64,000 nt of DNA from CAVVNP01 sp963800235 (GTDB taxonomy: Bacteria > Actinomycetota > Acidimicrobiia > Acidimicrobiales > Iamiaceae), in NCBI GenBank assembly GCA_963800235.1, contig CAWDAD010000001.1:1426001-1490000 (forward strand), written 5' to 3'. Shown here one piece after another: positions 7,021 through 16,198 of the stretch (its first letter is position 1; each line of letters starts with the position of its first letter). The translations under genes and the position numbers were made by a program. The notes under the pieces were generated by a model. That model was not told where the DNA came from. It made no database searches and worked only from the letters and a program-made list of their open reading frames with translations.

Positions 7021-10000
7021 GTGGACTTCCGGTTGCTGGGCTCGTTGGAGGTCGTCGGCGGCGACGGGCGCGTGGTGCGCCTGGCCAAGCGCCAGCACCG
7101 CGTCGTGCTCGCCGCCCTGGTGCTCCGCGCCGGTGAGGTGGTGCCCGCCGACGCCCTGATCGACGCCGTCTGGCCCGAGCAGCCCCCCGCCGGTGCCCGC
7201 CAGGCGCTGCACAGCCACATCGCCCACCTCCGCCGGGCGCTGGAACCGGACCGGGGACCGGGGAGCCGCAGCGGTCGGATCGTGACCGAGCAGCCGGGGT
7301 ACCGGCTGCTGGTCGAGGCCGGTGAGCTCGACGTCGACCGCTTCGAGGCGGCCGCCGCCGAGGGCCGTCGCGCCCTGGCCGAAGGTCGCACCGCCGCCGG
7401 CGCCGAGCTGCTGGCGGGCGCGCTGGCCGAGTGGCGGGGACCGGCCCTGGCCGAGCTGCGCGACGAGCCCTTCGCCGAGGTCGACGCCAGGCGGCTCGAC
7501 CAGGCCCGCATCGACGTGGTCGAGGCCCGGCTGGGGGCCGACGTCGACCTGGGCCGGGTGGGGGCCATCGCCGAGCTCGAGGCGCTGGTCGCCGAGCACC
7601 CGTACCGGGAGCGGTCCTGGGAGCTGCTGCTGCTCGCGCTCTACCGCAGCGGTCGCCAGACCGAGGCCCTCCGGCGCAGCCACGAGGTGCGGCGGGTGCT
7701 GGTCGACGCCGGGGTCGAGCCCGGGCCCGGCCTGCAGGACCTCGAGGCGAGGATCCTGGCCCACGACCCCGGGCTGGCCGAGCGTCGCCGGGGCCTCGAC
7801 GCCGTGCAGGTGGCGCTGCCGCTGCTGGGGCCGCCACACGACCTCCCCCTCGTCGGCCGCCGGGCCGAGCTCGACCGCCTCACCGACCTGTGGGCCTCGG
7901 GAACCCGCGCCCCCGCCACCCTCGCGCTGCTGCGGGGTGAGCCGGGCGTGGGCAAGACCAGGCTCGGCCTCCAAGCCCTGCACGACGCCGCCAGCCGGGG
8001 CGCGCTGGTGCTGCGCGGCCGGTGCTCTCTGCAGCCGCTCGTCCCCTACGAGCCCTTCGCCGCCGCCCTCGCCCAGCTCATCGACCAGGCCGGTCCGACC
8101 GCCCTGGACGAGCTGGGCCGCCACGGACCGCACCTGGCGCGGGTGCTCCCCGACGTCGAGCACCGGTTCCCCGCCCCCGCCACCGAGCGCGACCCCGGCG
8201 TGGCCCGCCACCGCGCCTACCAGGCGGCGGTCGAGCTGCTGCGGCGGGCAGGCGTCGGGCGGAACGTGGTCATCGGCATCGACGACCTCCAGTGGGCCGA
8301 GCCGGCGACCCTCGAGCTGCTGACCCACCTCGTGCGGGCCGAGCTGCCCGGGCTCCTGCTGGTGGCCACCGTCCGCTCCACCGAGGTCGGCGACGACCAC
8401 CCGCTCCAGCTCGTCGTGGAGCAGCTCCGGCGCGACGCCCCCGTGATCGACCTGACCCTGGCCGGCCTGTCCGAGCCCGAGGTCGCCCAGCTGATCCGAC
8501 GCAGCCGTGGCGCCGAGCCCCCGCCGGAGCTGACCGCCGCCGTCCACGACGGCACGGCGGGCAACCCCCTGTTCGTGCGGGAGGTGCTGCGCACCATCGA
8601 CGGCTGGGAGCCCGGCGATCCCCTGCCGTTCCCCGAGAGCGTCCGCACGCTGGCGCGCGAGCGGCTGGCCGGCTTGCCGGTCGAGGTGCGCGAGCTGGTC
8701 GAGGCGGCCGCCGTCGCCGGTTCCCGGCTCGACCTGCCGCTCCTGGCCGACCTGTCCGGCCGCACGGTCGTGCAGGTCGTCGACGACCTCGAACCGGCCC
8801 GGCGCAGCGGCCTGCTCACCCGGCGCTCGGGCGGCGACCTGGTCTTCACCCACGACATCACCCGCAGCGCGGTCGCCGGGAACCTGACCGCGGCCCGCCT
8901 GGCCGAGCTGCACCGCGCCGTCGGCGAGGCGCTGGTGCGGACCCGGGCGGACCTCGACCCGGTGCTCGACCGGCTGGCCCGCCACTTCGCCCGGGCGGCG
9001 GTCGACGGCGACGCGGACCGGGCGGTCGAGTTCGCCGAACGGGCCGGCCGGCGGGCCATCTCGCTGCTCGCCTACACCGAGGCCGCTCGACGGTTCCAGG
9101 AGGGCATCGACGCCCTCGACGGCGCGGGCCGTGAGGACGCCGATGCCCGGCTGCGGCTGGTGCTCGGCCGCCAGCTCGCCGACCGGCGGGCCGGCACGGC
9201 GTCGACCGACCTGCAGGACGCCTTCGAGGCGCTCGCCCTGGCTCGCCGGGTCGGCACCCCGGCGCAGATCGCGTCGGCCGTCATCGGCGTGACCGACCGG
9301 GCGTGGCGGGACGAGGGCCGGGGCGCGGCGGTCATCGACGCCCTCGGGGACGCCCTCGCCGACCTCGACGCCGGACCGGCCGGCCCCGCCGGCGAGGGGG
9401 ACACCGCCCCCGGGGCGGTCCGGCCGACCGACCCCGCCGCGGTCGCCACCGTGGCCAGTGAGCTGGCGGCCGTGACGGCGGCCATGGACCGCCACGGGCG
9501 TGCCGTCGAGCTGGTGGCCCGGGTCGAGGGCCTGCTCGACGACATCCACGACGACGAGCTGTTCGTGGGTGCCGCCACCAGCGTGATCAACGTCCTGCTC
9601 AACGAGTCCCCCCTCGACGACCGGTTGGCCCTGGCCGCCGCCGCCCGCCGGCGGGCGGAGCGCTCGGGATCGAAGGCCTCGCTGATGAACGTGCTCGGGG
9701 TGCAGCGGGCGCTGCTCTGGGAGCGGGGCGACATGGCCGGCGCGCAGCAGGCCGGCGCCGCCTACGAGGCGCTGGTCGAGGAGCTGCGGATGCCCCGCTA
9801 CCTGGCCGGCCGGGCCCAGCGGCGGGCGCTGCTCGCCCACCTCCGGGGCGAGTACGCCGAGGCCGAGCGGTGGGCCGAGGAGATGGTCCGCATCCAGCCG
9901 CACCGGGAGTACGTCGAGGCCTACGTCATCCTCCTGTTCGCGCTGCGGGCCGATCAGGGCCGGCTGGGCGAGGTGCTGCCGCTGCTCGACTCGCTCGAGG

Positions 10001-10542
10001 TCGACCACCTGGCGCCGTGGCGCGGACCGAAGGCGCTGTGCCTGGTGGAGGTCGGACGGGACGAGGACGCCCGCCGCCACCTCGAGCCCTACTGGGAGCA
10101 GCTCGACGAGCTCGACCGCCACGCCGCCTGGCTGGCTGCGACCTGCATCGCCGGCTTCGCCACCGCCTGGGTCGGGGACCCGGAGCCGGCACGGCGCATG
10201 CTCGACCAGCTCGAGCCCGAGGCCGATCGGATCGCGGTCGTGGGCACCGGGGTGGTGTGCCTCGGGTCGGTGTGCCGCGCCCTGGGGCCCCTCGCGCTCG
10301 TCACCGGTGACCTGGATGCGGCCGAGACGTGGGTCCGGCGGTCGCTCGAGGTCCACCGGGCCATCGGGGCTGCACCGCTGGCCGTCGAGGACCAGCTGGC
10401 GCTGGCGTCCGTGCTCGACGCCCGGGGCGGTCGCACCAACCGGAGCGCGGCCGATGAGCGGCGCACCAGCGCGCTGGCCGACGCCGGGCGCATCGGCCTC
10501 CGGAGCCTGGCGGTGACCCGCGCCGCCGGAGCCGGCCGCTGA
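7021..10542 (+). CDS. AfsR/SARP-type regulator: OmpR-like HTH + BTAD + AAA ATPase + TPR-like C-terminus
   Basis: A 1173-residue cytosolic regulator. Residues about 1-95 form the winged helix of SARP proteins (MDFRLLGSLEVVG, then RQHRVVLAALVLRAGEVV and GARQALHSHIAHLRRAL). Residues about 100-245 are the bacterial transcriptional activation domain. A STAND-type ATPase follows, with Walker A GEPGVGKT (306-313) and Walker B VVIGIDDLQW (Asp 421-422). The C-terminal 500 residues are Ala/Leu/Arg-rich helical repeats, as in signal-integrating TPR modules. Such proteins activate secondary-metabolism or stress genes. GTG 7021 is the start because the HTH begins at once. The neighbouring zinc operon is separated by a hairpin, so a direct link is not implied. 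Confidence 0.85.
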   Translation: MDFRLLGSLEVVGGDGRVVRLAKRQHRVVLAALVLRAGEVVPADALIDAVWPEQPPAGARQALHSHIAHLRRALEPDRGPGSRSGRIVTEQPGYRLLVEAGELDVDRFEAAAAEGRRALAEGRTAAGAELLAGALAEWRGPALAELRDEPFAEVDARRLDQARIDVVEARLGADVDLGRVGAIAELEALVAEHPYRERSWELLLLALYRSGRQTEALRRSHEVRRVLVDAGVEPGPGLQDLEARILAHDPGLAERRRGLDAVQVALPLLGPPHDLPLVGRRAELDRLTDLWASGTRAPATLALLRGEPGVGKTRLGLQALHDAASRGALVLRGRCSLQPLVPYEPFAAALAQLIDQAGPTALDELGRHGPHLARVLPDVEHRFPAPATERDPGVARHRAYQAAVELLRRAGVGRNVVIGIDDLQWAEPATLELLTHLVRAELPGLLLVATVRSTEVGDDHPLQLVVEQLRRDAPVIDLTLAGLSEPEVAQLIRRSRGAEPPPELTAAVHDGTAGNPLFVREVLRTIDGWEPGDPLPFPESVRTLARERLAGLPVEVRELVEAAAVAGSRLDLPLLADLSGRTVVQVVDDLEPARRSGLLTRRSGGDLVFTHDITRSAVAGNLTAARLAELHRAVGEALVRTRADLDPVLDRLARHFARAAVDGDADRAVEFAERAGRRAISLLAYTEAARRFQEGIDALDGAGREDADARLRLVLGRQLADRRAGTASTDLQDAFEALALARRVGTPAQIASAVIGVTDRAWRDEGRGAAVIDALGDALADLDAGPAGPAGEGDTAPGAVRPTDPAAVATVASELAAVTAAMDRHGRAVELVARVEGLLDDIHDDELFVGAATSVINVLLNESPLDDRLALAAAARRRAERSGSKASLMNVLGVQRALLWERGDMAGAQQAGAAYEALVEELRMPRYLAGRAQRRALLAHLRGEYAEAERWAEEMVRIQPHREYVEAYVILLFALRADQGRLGEVLPLLDSLEVDHLAPWRGPKALCLVEVGRDEDARRHLEPYWEQLDELDRHAAWLAATCIAGFATAWVGDPEPARRMLDQLEPEADRIAVVGTGVVCLGSVCRALGPLALVTGDLDAAETWVRRSLEVHRAIGAAPLAVEDQLALASVLDARGGRTNRSAADERRTSALADAGRIGLRSLAVTRAAGAGR

Positions 10543-10551
10543 GGAACCAGC

Positions 10552-10582
10552 TGTGGGTGCCGCCCTTGCGGCAGCACCCACA
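10552..10582 (+). terminator. Hairpin terminator after the AfsR-type gene
   Basis: TGTGGGTGCCGC (10552-10563) pairs with GCGGC...ACCCACA (10568-10582) across a CCTT loop, with a 3-nt bulge. It begins 10 nt after the stop codon. No U tract follows. Confidence 0.7.
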
Positions 10583-10795
10583 ACCTGGCCGACCGCCCAT
10601 ACCGGTTGACCGGATGCCGGAGCCGATCGGGGCTGAGGGGGACCGCGTCGCCGGAGCTGGCGGGTGCCCCGTCGGAGCCGACACCGACAGCGTGGACCCG
10701 TCCGGTTGCCGCACCCTTGGCGGATCCTTGCCGCCCCGGTCCGCTCCGCCCAACCGGTCCGTTCCACGAGTGCCGCCGCCGGTCGCAATCGAGAG

Positions 10796-10811
10796 TGAGA
10801 ACGATTACCGT
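10796..10811 (+). promoter_or_regulatory. Zur-like operator overlapping the -10 box of the zinc operon
   Basis: TGAGAACGATTACCG (10796-10810) matches 10 of 15 positions of the actinobacterial Zur palindrome TGAAAATGATTTTCA. The -10-like TACCGT (10806-10811) is embedded in it, and GTG 10819 follows after 7 nt. Zur bound here would block polymerase directly. The operon's last gene encodes a Fur-family protein, which supports autoregulation. Confidence 0.55.
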
Positions 10812-10818
10812 TGCCAGT

Positions 10819-11583
10819 GTGGTCGAGCACCCCCCCGCCCACCTGGTGCACCTCGACGGCGTGCACGTCCGCTACGGCAGCGCCGTCGCCCTGCGCGACG
10901 TCTCGCTCGCCCTCGACGCCGGTGCCGCCATCGCCCTGGTCGGCCCCAACGGCGGCGGGAAGTCGACCCTGCTGAAGGCGGTGCTCGGGCTGGCCCCGGT
11001 GGTGGAGGGCACGGTGTCGGTCCTCGGGGGGCCGCCCGACCGCCATCGGGCCCAGATCGGCTACGTGCCCCAGCTCGACGCCCTCGACCCCGAGTTCCCG
11101 GTCTCGGCGATCGAGGTGGTGCTCATGGGCCGCTACCGGCGCATCGGATGGGGCCGGCGCCCTCGCCGGGTCGACCGGGACGCGGCCGGCGCCGCCCTCG
11201 ACGAGGTCGGCCTCCTCGACCGCGCCGGTGACCGGTTCGGCACCCTCTCCGGCGGACAGCGCCAGCGCGTCCTGCTGGCCCGCACCGTCGCCCAGGAGGC
11301 CCGGGTCCTGCTGCTCGACGAGCCGTTCAACGGGCTCGACGCCACCTCGAGCGAGATCCTGCTGCGGGTCATCGAGCGGCTGCGGGGCGAGGGGGTCGGG
11401 CTGCTCATGTCGACCCACGACCTCACCGTCGCCCGGCTCGCCTGCACCGACGCCTGCCTGCTGCGCACCGACCAGATCGCCGCGGGGCCGGTCGAGGAGA
11501 CGCTGACCCCCGAGAAGCTGGCCGAGACCTACGGCCGGTCGGCGGTGCTGCTCGAGGGCGGCACCGTGCTCACCCATCGCTGA
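10819..11583 (+). CDS. znuC: Metal (probably zinc) ABC transporter ATP-binding protein
   Basis: A 254-residue ABC ATPase. Walker A is ALVGPNGGGKSTLLK, the Q-loop IGYVPQ, the signature TLSGGQRQRVLLA, Walker B VLLLDEPFNGLD and the switch STHDLT. The sequence type (VGPNGGGKSTL, Y-V-P-Q with DPEFPVSAIEVVLMG) is that of Mn/Zn transporters of the ZnuC/MntB group. GTG 10819 is chosen because the -10-like hexamer ends 7 nt before it; a longer open frame upstream encodes intergenic DNA. It energises the two permeases downstream. No substrate-binding lipoprotein (ZnuA) is in the operon, so that protein must be encoded elsewhere. Confidence 0.85.
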   Translation: MVEHPPAHLVHLDGVHVRYGSAVALRDVSLALDAGAAIALVGPNGGGKSTLLKAVLGLAPVVEGTVSVLGGPPDRHRAQIGYVPQLDALDPEFPVSAIEVVLMGRYRRIGWGRRPRRVDRDAAGAALDEVGLLDRAGDRFGTLSGGQRQRVLLARTVAQEARVLLLDEPFNGLDATSSEILLRVIERLRGEGVGLLMSTHDLTVARLACTDACLLRTDQIAAGPVEETLTPEKLAETYGRSAVLLEGGTVLTHR

Positions 11584-11604
11584 CCGGACCGGGACCACCG
11601 AACC

Positions 11605-12531
11605 GTGCACGTCCTCGCCGCCGCCGTCCCGGGATGGGGACTGCTGGTCGAGCCCTTCCGACGCCCCTACCTGGCGCGGGCCCTGGCCGAGGTGCTGCTG
11701 CTGGCCGCGGTCAGCGGCGGCGTCAGCGTGCACATCCTCCTGCGTCGGATGGCCTTCGCCGGTGACGCCCTGACCCACATCGTCTTCCCCGGCGTGGCCA
11801 TCGCCTTCGCCGCCGACCAGTCGTTGCTCCTCGGCGCGCTGGTGGCCGCGGTCGTCGCCGCGCTGGCGCTGACCGGCGCCACCCGGCTGCCGGGCGTCGA
11901 CCCCGACGCCGCCCTCGGCGTCCTGCTCGGCCTGTTCTTCTCGATCGGCGTCGTGGTGGTGTCGACCCGGTCGTCGTACACCTCGGACCTGACCGCCCTG
12001 CTGTTCGGACGGATCCTGAACGTCGACACCACCGAGATCGTCGAGACCGCCGTGCTGGTGGTGGTCGTCCTCGGGGCGCTGGCGCTCACCCACAAGGAGC
12101 TGGTGCTGCGCGCCTTCGACCCGACCGGCGCCGAGGCCCTGGGGTACCGGACGGTGGTGACCGACCTGCTGCTGAACGTGCTGGTCGCCCTGGTGGCCGT
12201 CGCCGCGGTGCGGGCGGTGGGCACGGTGCTGGTCATCGCCCTGCTGGTGATCCCCGCCGCCACCGCCCGGCTGGTCACCGACCGCCTCGGGGTGCTGATC
12301 GTGGTGTCGACGTTGGTCTCGGCGGCGTGCGGCTACGTCGGGCTGGCGGCGAGCTACGAGCTGTCGGTCGCCCACGACCTGCGCCTGGCCTCCGGCGCGG
12401 CCATCGTCGTGGTGCTCGGCCTGGCCTTCGTGGCCGTCGCCGCCGTCGGCCGGGTCCTCCGGCGGCGGGCCGCCAGCCACGCCCACACGATCGAGTCGGG
12501 TCGGGCCGCGGCCCGCCCCTCGTCGGCATGA
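11605..12531 (+). CDS. Metal ABC transporter permease 1
   Basis: A 308-residue member of the ABC-3 (ZnuB/TroCD) permease family with about eight hydrophobic helices. Family landmarks are RRMAFAGDALTHIVFPGVAIAF near residue 45, the segment LLIGRILNV-like (LLFGRILNVDTTE), and RAFDPTGAEALGYR near 170, followed by VRAVGTVLVIALLVIPAATARL. It forms half of the membrane channel for divalent metal. It begins with GTG 21 nt after the ATPase stop, and its stop overlaps the next start as ATGA, so the two permeases are translationally coupled. Confidence 0.85.
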   Translation: MHVLAAAVPGWGLLVEPFRRPYLARALAEVLLLAAVSGGVSVHILLRRMAFAGDALTHIVFPGVAIAFAADQSLLLGALVAAVVAALALTGATRLPGVDPDAALGVLLGLFFSIGVVVVSTRSSYTSDLTALLFGRILNVDTTEIVETAVLVVVVLGALALTHKELVLRAFDPTGAEALGYRTVVTDLLLNVLVALVAVAAVRAVGTVLVIALLVIPAATARLVTDRLGVLIVVSTLVSAACGYVGLAASYELSVAHDLRLASGAAIVVVLGLAFVAVAAVGRVLRRRAASHAHTIESGRAAARPSSA

Positions 12532-13355
12532 CCGTCTGGCACCAGCTCTCCTCGCCGCTCTTCCGGCGGGCGGTGGCCGAGGCGGCGCTCGTGGGGGCGT
12601 TGTGCGGCGTCGTCGGCGTGCACGTGCTGCTGCGCCGGCTGCCGTTCTTCGCCCTGGCCCTGTCGCACTCGACCCTGCCCGGCGTGGTGCTGGCGTCGAT
12701 CGTCGGCGTCAGCCTGTACCTCGGCGGGCTGGCCGGCGCCGGTGCGCTGGTGGTGGCGGTCGCCGTGCTCGGGTCGGCCCGGCGACTCGACCACACCACC
12801 GCCATCGGCGTCGCCCTGTCGGTCGCCTTCGCCGCAGGCGTGCTGCTGCAGACCGCCCGACCGGCGGCCAGCACCGACCTGACCGCCTTCCTCGTCGGTG
12901 ACGTGCTCACCGTCTCCGCCGACGACCTGGTCGTCACCGTCGCCGTCGGCCTGGCGGTGGTGGCCGTCCTGGCCGCGCTGCACAAGGACCTGGTCTTCAC
13001 CGCCTTCGACCCCCAGGGGGCGGCCGCCGCCGGCTACCGGGTGCCGCGGGTCGAGCTGGTCGTGCTCGGCCTGATCGGCGTCACCGTGGTCACCTCCATC
13101 CCGGCGGTCGGCACCATCCTGGTGGTGGCGCTGCTGGTGACCGTCCCGCTGGCCGCCCGACGGTGGACCGAGCGGCTGGGCCTGGCCATGGTCCTGGCCG
13201 CCGGCATCGGCGCGCTGTCCGGCGCCGGGGGGCTGGCCATCTCGGCCCAGTGGGACGTCGCCGCCGGCGCCGCCGTGGTGCTGGTGGCCACCGGCCTGCT
13301 GGGGCTGAGCGTGGCGGGCTCGGCGATTCTCACCCGTTCTCAACTCCGCCGCTAG
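12528..13355 (+). CDS. Metal ABC transporter permease 2
   Basis: A second ABC-3 family permease, 275 residues, with the same landmarks: RRLPFFALALSHSTLPGVVLA, FLVGDVLTVSADD, TAFDPQGAAAAGYRVPR, and PAVGTILVVALLVTVPLAARR. Two unequal permeases suggest a heterodimer as in TroCD/SitCD-type systems. The ATG at 12528 overlaps the previous stop by four bases (ATGA). The Zur gene begins 13 nt after its stop, so all four genes form one operon. Confidence 0.85.
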   Translation: MTVWHQLSSPLFRRAVAEAALVGALCGVVGVHVLLRRLPFFALALSHSTLPGVVLASIVGVSLYLGGLAGAGALVVAVAVLGSARRLDHTTAIGVALSVAFAAGVLLQTARPAASTDLTAFLVGDVLTVSADDLVVTVAVGLAVVAVLAALHKDLVFTAFDPQGAAAAGYRVPRVELVVLGLIGVTVVTSIPAVGTILVVALLVTVPLAARRWTERLGLAMVLAAGIGALSGAGGLAISAQWDVAAGAAVVLVATGLLGLSVAGSAILTRSQLRR

Positions 13356-13368
13356 GGTGGGTCGCACC

Positions 13369-13800
13369 ATGGCCGACGTCCACGCCACCGCCGCCGCCCG
13401 GCTGCAGGCCGACTCGCAGCGGTACACGGCCAACCGCCGGGCGATCGTCGGGCACCTCGACCGCAGCGACCGCCCGCTCAGCATCCCCGAGCTGCTCGAG
13501 CGGGCCCCCGAGCTGGCCCAGAGCTCCGCCTACCGCAACCTCGCCGTGCTCGAGCGGGCCGGCGTGGTCGGCCGCATCGTGACCAACGACGAGTTCGCCC
13601 GCTACGAGCTGGCGGAGGACCTGACCGAGCACCACCACCACCTGATCTGCACCACCTGCGGGGCCGTCGACGACTTCACCCTCCCCCCCGACGCCGAGGC
13701 CGCCCTCGAGCGGGCGCTGCACGGCGCCGCCGCCGACGGCCGCTTCACCGCCACCGGCCACCGCCTCGACCTGGTCGGCGTCTGCGACCGCTGCACCTGA
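13369..13800 (+). CDS. zur: Fur-family regulator, probably Zur
   Basis: A 143-residue Fur-fold repressor. The winged helix (about 10-85) includes RYTANRRAIVGHLDRSDRPLSIPELLE and QSSAYRNLAVLERAGVV, the recognition helix. The dimerisation domain has the metal-sensing cluster EHHHHLICTTCG and a terminal CDRC, giving two CxxC pairs for structural zinc. Its place as last gene of a metal ABC operon indicates zinc sensing; Mn or Ni sensing is possible. A TAGGGT hexamer at 13353-13358 may give an internal promoter. It likely binds the operator at 10796-10810 when zinc is plentiful. Confidence 0.85.
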   Translation: MADVHATAAARLQADSQRYTANRRAIVGHLDRSDRPLSIPELLERAPELAQSSAYRNLAVLERAGVVGRIVTNDEFARYELAEDLTEHHHHLICTTCGAVDDFTLPPDAEAALERALHGAAADGRFTATGHRLDLVGVCDRCT

Positions 13801-13866
13801 CCGCGACCCGACGACGGCGTCGGCCGGACGACGACGCGGGGCACGAGGCGACGGCGCCGGGACCGG

Positions 13867-16036
13867 TCAGCGGATCAGGGGATCGCGGGGCAGGCCGCAG
13901 ATGCGCTCGCCGATCTGGTTGCGCTTGATCTCGGAGGTGCCGCCGGCGATCGAGAGGCCGCGGTGGGCGAGCACGAGCTGGCCGGTGATGGCGTTCAGGC
14001 CGTCGACGAAGGCGCCGTCGGGCCAGTTCAGCTCGCGCATGATGGCGGCGGCCTCGTGGCCGATCTCCGACAGCACCAGCTTGGTGATGTTGCCCTCGGG
14101 ACCGGGGCCCGAGCCGGAGACGGCTCGGAAGACGCTGCGCATGTTCAGCGCGGCCATCGCTTCGAGCCGGGCGACGTGGCGGCCGAGGCGACCGGCGCCG
14201 CCGCTCAGCCGCTCGGGGTGGGCCTGGAAGGCGCCGACGAAGGACTCGGCCGGCAGCGCGGCGCCGCCCTGGCCGCCGCCGATGCTCACGCTCTCGTTGC
14301 CGAGGGTGGCGCGGGCCACCGCCCAGCCGCCGTCGACGGGGCCGACCACGTCGTCGTCGGGCACGAAGACGTCGTCGAAGAACACCTCGTTGAACTCGCG
14401 GCCGCCGGTGACCATGCGCAGCGGCCGGACCTCGACGCCCTCGGCGTGCATGTCGATCACCACGATGGTGATGCCGTCGTGCTTGGGGACGTCGGGGTTG
14501 GTGCGGACGGTGGCGAAGCCGTAGCTGGCCACGTGGGCGCCGCTGGTCCACACCTTCTGGCCGTTGATCAGCCAGCCGCCCTCGACCCGGGTGGCCCGGG
14601 TCTTGATGCCGGCGGCGTCGGAGCCGGCGTCGGGCTCGCTGAAGAGCTGGCACCAGATGACCTCCTGGTCGAGCGCCGGCTTCACCCACCGGGCGACCTG
14701 GTCGGCGGTGCCGTGCTGGATCAGGGTCAGGATCACCCAGCCGGTGATGCCGTAGCCGGGGCGCTTGACCCCGGCGGCGGCCAGCTCCTCCTCGATGACG
14801 AGCTGCTCGACGGCGCCGGCGTCGCGACCGTAGGGGGCGGGCCAGTGGGGCATGGCGTAGCCGGACTCGACCATGCGGTCGCGCCGCCCGTCGTCGTCGA
14901 GCCCGTCGAGGGTCGCCACGAAGGCGCGCACCTCGTCGCGGAAGGGCTCGGCCTCGGGCCCGAGCTCGACCCGGCGCTCGCGCCTCGAGCCCCCCGCAGG
15001 TCGCGTCGGTGACGGCGACGGCGGCGGCCTCGGCGTCGAGCACGGCGGTGATCGCCGTCGCCCGCCGCAGGTACAGGTGGGCGTCGTGCTCCCAGGTGAA
15101 GCCGATGCCGCCGTGGACCTGGGTGTTGAGCTGGGCGTTCCACTCGGCGGCCGGCACGGCCATGACCGCGGCGACGGCGGCGGCGACGTGGAGCTGCTCG
15201 GCGCCGTCGCCGGCCGCCTGAGCGGCGTCCCACACCGCCGCGGTGGCCAGCTCGGTGGCGACCAGCATGTTGGCGCAGTGGTGCTTGACCGCCTGGTAGG
15301 TGCCGATCGGGCGACCGAACTGCAGCCGCTCCCGGGCGTAGGCCGACGCCTGCTCGGTGCACTCCCGGGCGAGGCCGACCGCCTCGGCGGCGAAGAGCAG
15401 TCGGGCGTGATCGGTGAGCGCCGACCGCCCGTCGGGGACCACGTCGGCGGGGGTGCCGTCGAAGGTGATGCGGGCGGTGCGGCGACTGGGGTCGAGGTTG
15501 GCCGGCACGTCGAGGGTGACGCCGTCGGCCGTCCCGGGCCCGCCCGGCGAGCCGACCACCGCCAGGTCGTCGCCGACCGGCACCAGCACGACGTCGGCGA
15601 GCGCGCCCGACACCGCGGTGACGGTCCCGTGCAGCGCGCCATCTCGCAGTTCGGTGCTCCCGCCCAGCGCCACGGCGCCGACGAGGGTGCCCTCGGCCAG
15701 GCCGGGCAGCAGCCGGTCCCGCAGGTCGTCGTCGGCGACGGCGGCCAGCGTGGCGCTGGCCACGACGGTCGGCACGAACGGCCCCGGCGCCAGGTTCCGA
15801 CCCATCTGCTCGACGACCACCACCAGCTCGGGAAGCCCGAACCCCGAGCCCCCGTACGCCTCGGGCAGGTGGAGGCCGAGCCAGCCCAGCCCCTTCAGCT
15901 CGTCCCAGAAGGCGGGGCGGGGCTCCTCGTCGGCCTCGAGCAGGTCTCGGGCCGCTCCCCGGGTGTCGCGCTGGGCGAGGAACCCGGCGGCCGCCTCGGC
16001 CAGGCTGACGTGGTCGTCGGAGATGGCGATCGACAT
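13867..16036 (-). pseudogene. Two-domain acyl-CoA dehydrogenase (FadE34-like) interrupted by a +1 frameshift
   Basis: From ATG 16036 the first half (to about 14995) is a divergent acyl-CoA dehydrogenase domain: MSIAISDDHVSLAEAAAGFL, PEAYGGSGFGLPELVVVVEQMGR, ERLQFGRPIGTYQAVKHHCANM, and QVHGGIGFTWEHDAHLYLRR. The second half (about 14994-13867) is a full ACAD domain: EPFRDEVRAFV, CQLFSEPDAGSD, LINGQKVWTSGA, and a C-terminal GGTSEIKRNQIGERICGLPRDP. The halves are in different frames and meet at a six-base C run on the plus strand (14990-14995). Removing one base joins them into 722 residues, the length of mycobacterial FadE34-type fused enzymes. The second half has no usable start codon at its natural beginning. 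The cause is either a real mutation or a homopolymer sequencing error. Fused enzymes of this type oxidise branched or steroid side-chain acyl-CoAs. Confidence 0.8.
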
Positions 16037-16186
16037 GGAAGAGCTGCCTCCGGTCGCAGGGGGTGCGGCACCCGGTCGAGCGGCGCCGTCAGGGTGGCCA
16101 TCATGTCCCGCGCCGGCGGGGCGTGCTGGTTCGGCGGACGGGACCGGACGGGGCCGAGCCGACGCCGGTGACGCACCGACGGTTCG

Positions 16187-16192
16187 TACCAT
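16187..16192 (+). promoter_or_regulatory. -10 box of the acetyltransferase gene, leaderless
   Basis: TACCAT ends 6 nt before GTG 16199. The implied transcription start falls at or beside the start codon. Confidence 0.5.
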
Positions 16193-16198
16193 CGGGGC

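Noticed and set aside
6277..12486. A 2069-codon open frame on the minus strand
   Set aside because: It lies antisense to the AfsR-type gene and zinc operon, consists of His/Gln/Gly/Arg-rich low complexity, and has no domain. It is a by-product of GC-rich third positions.
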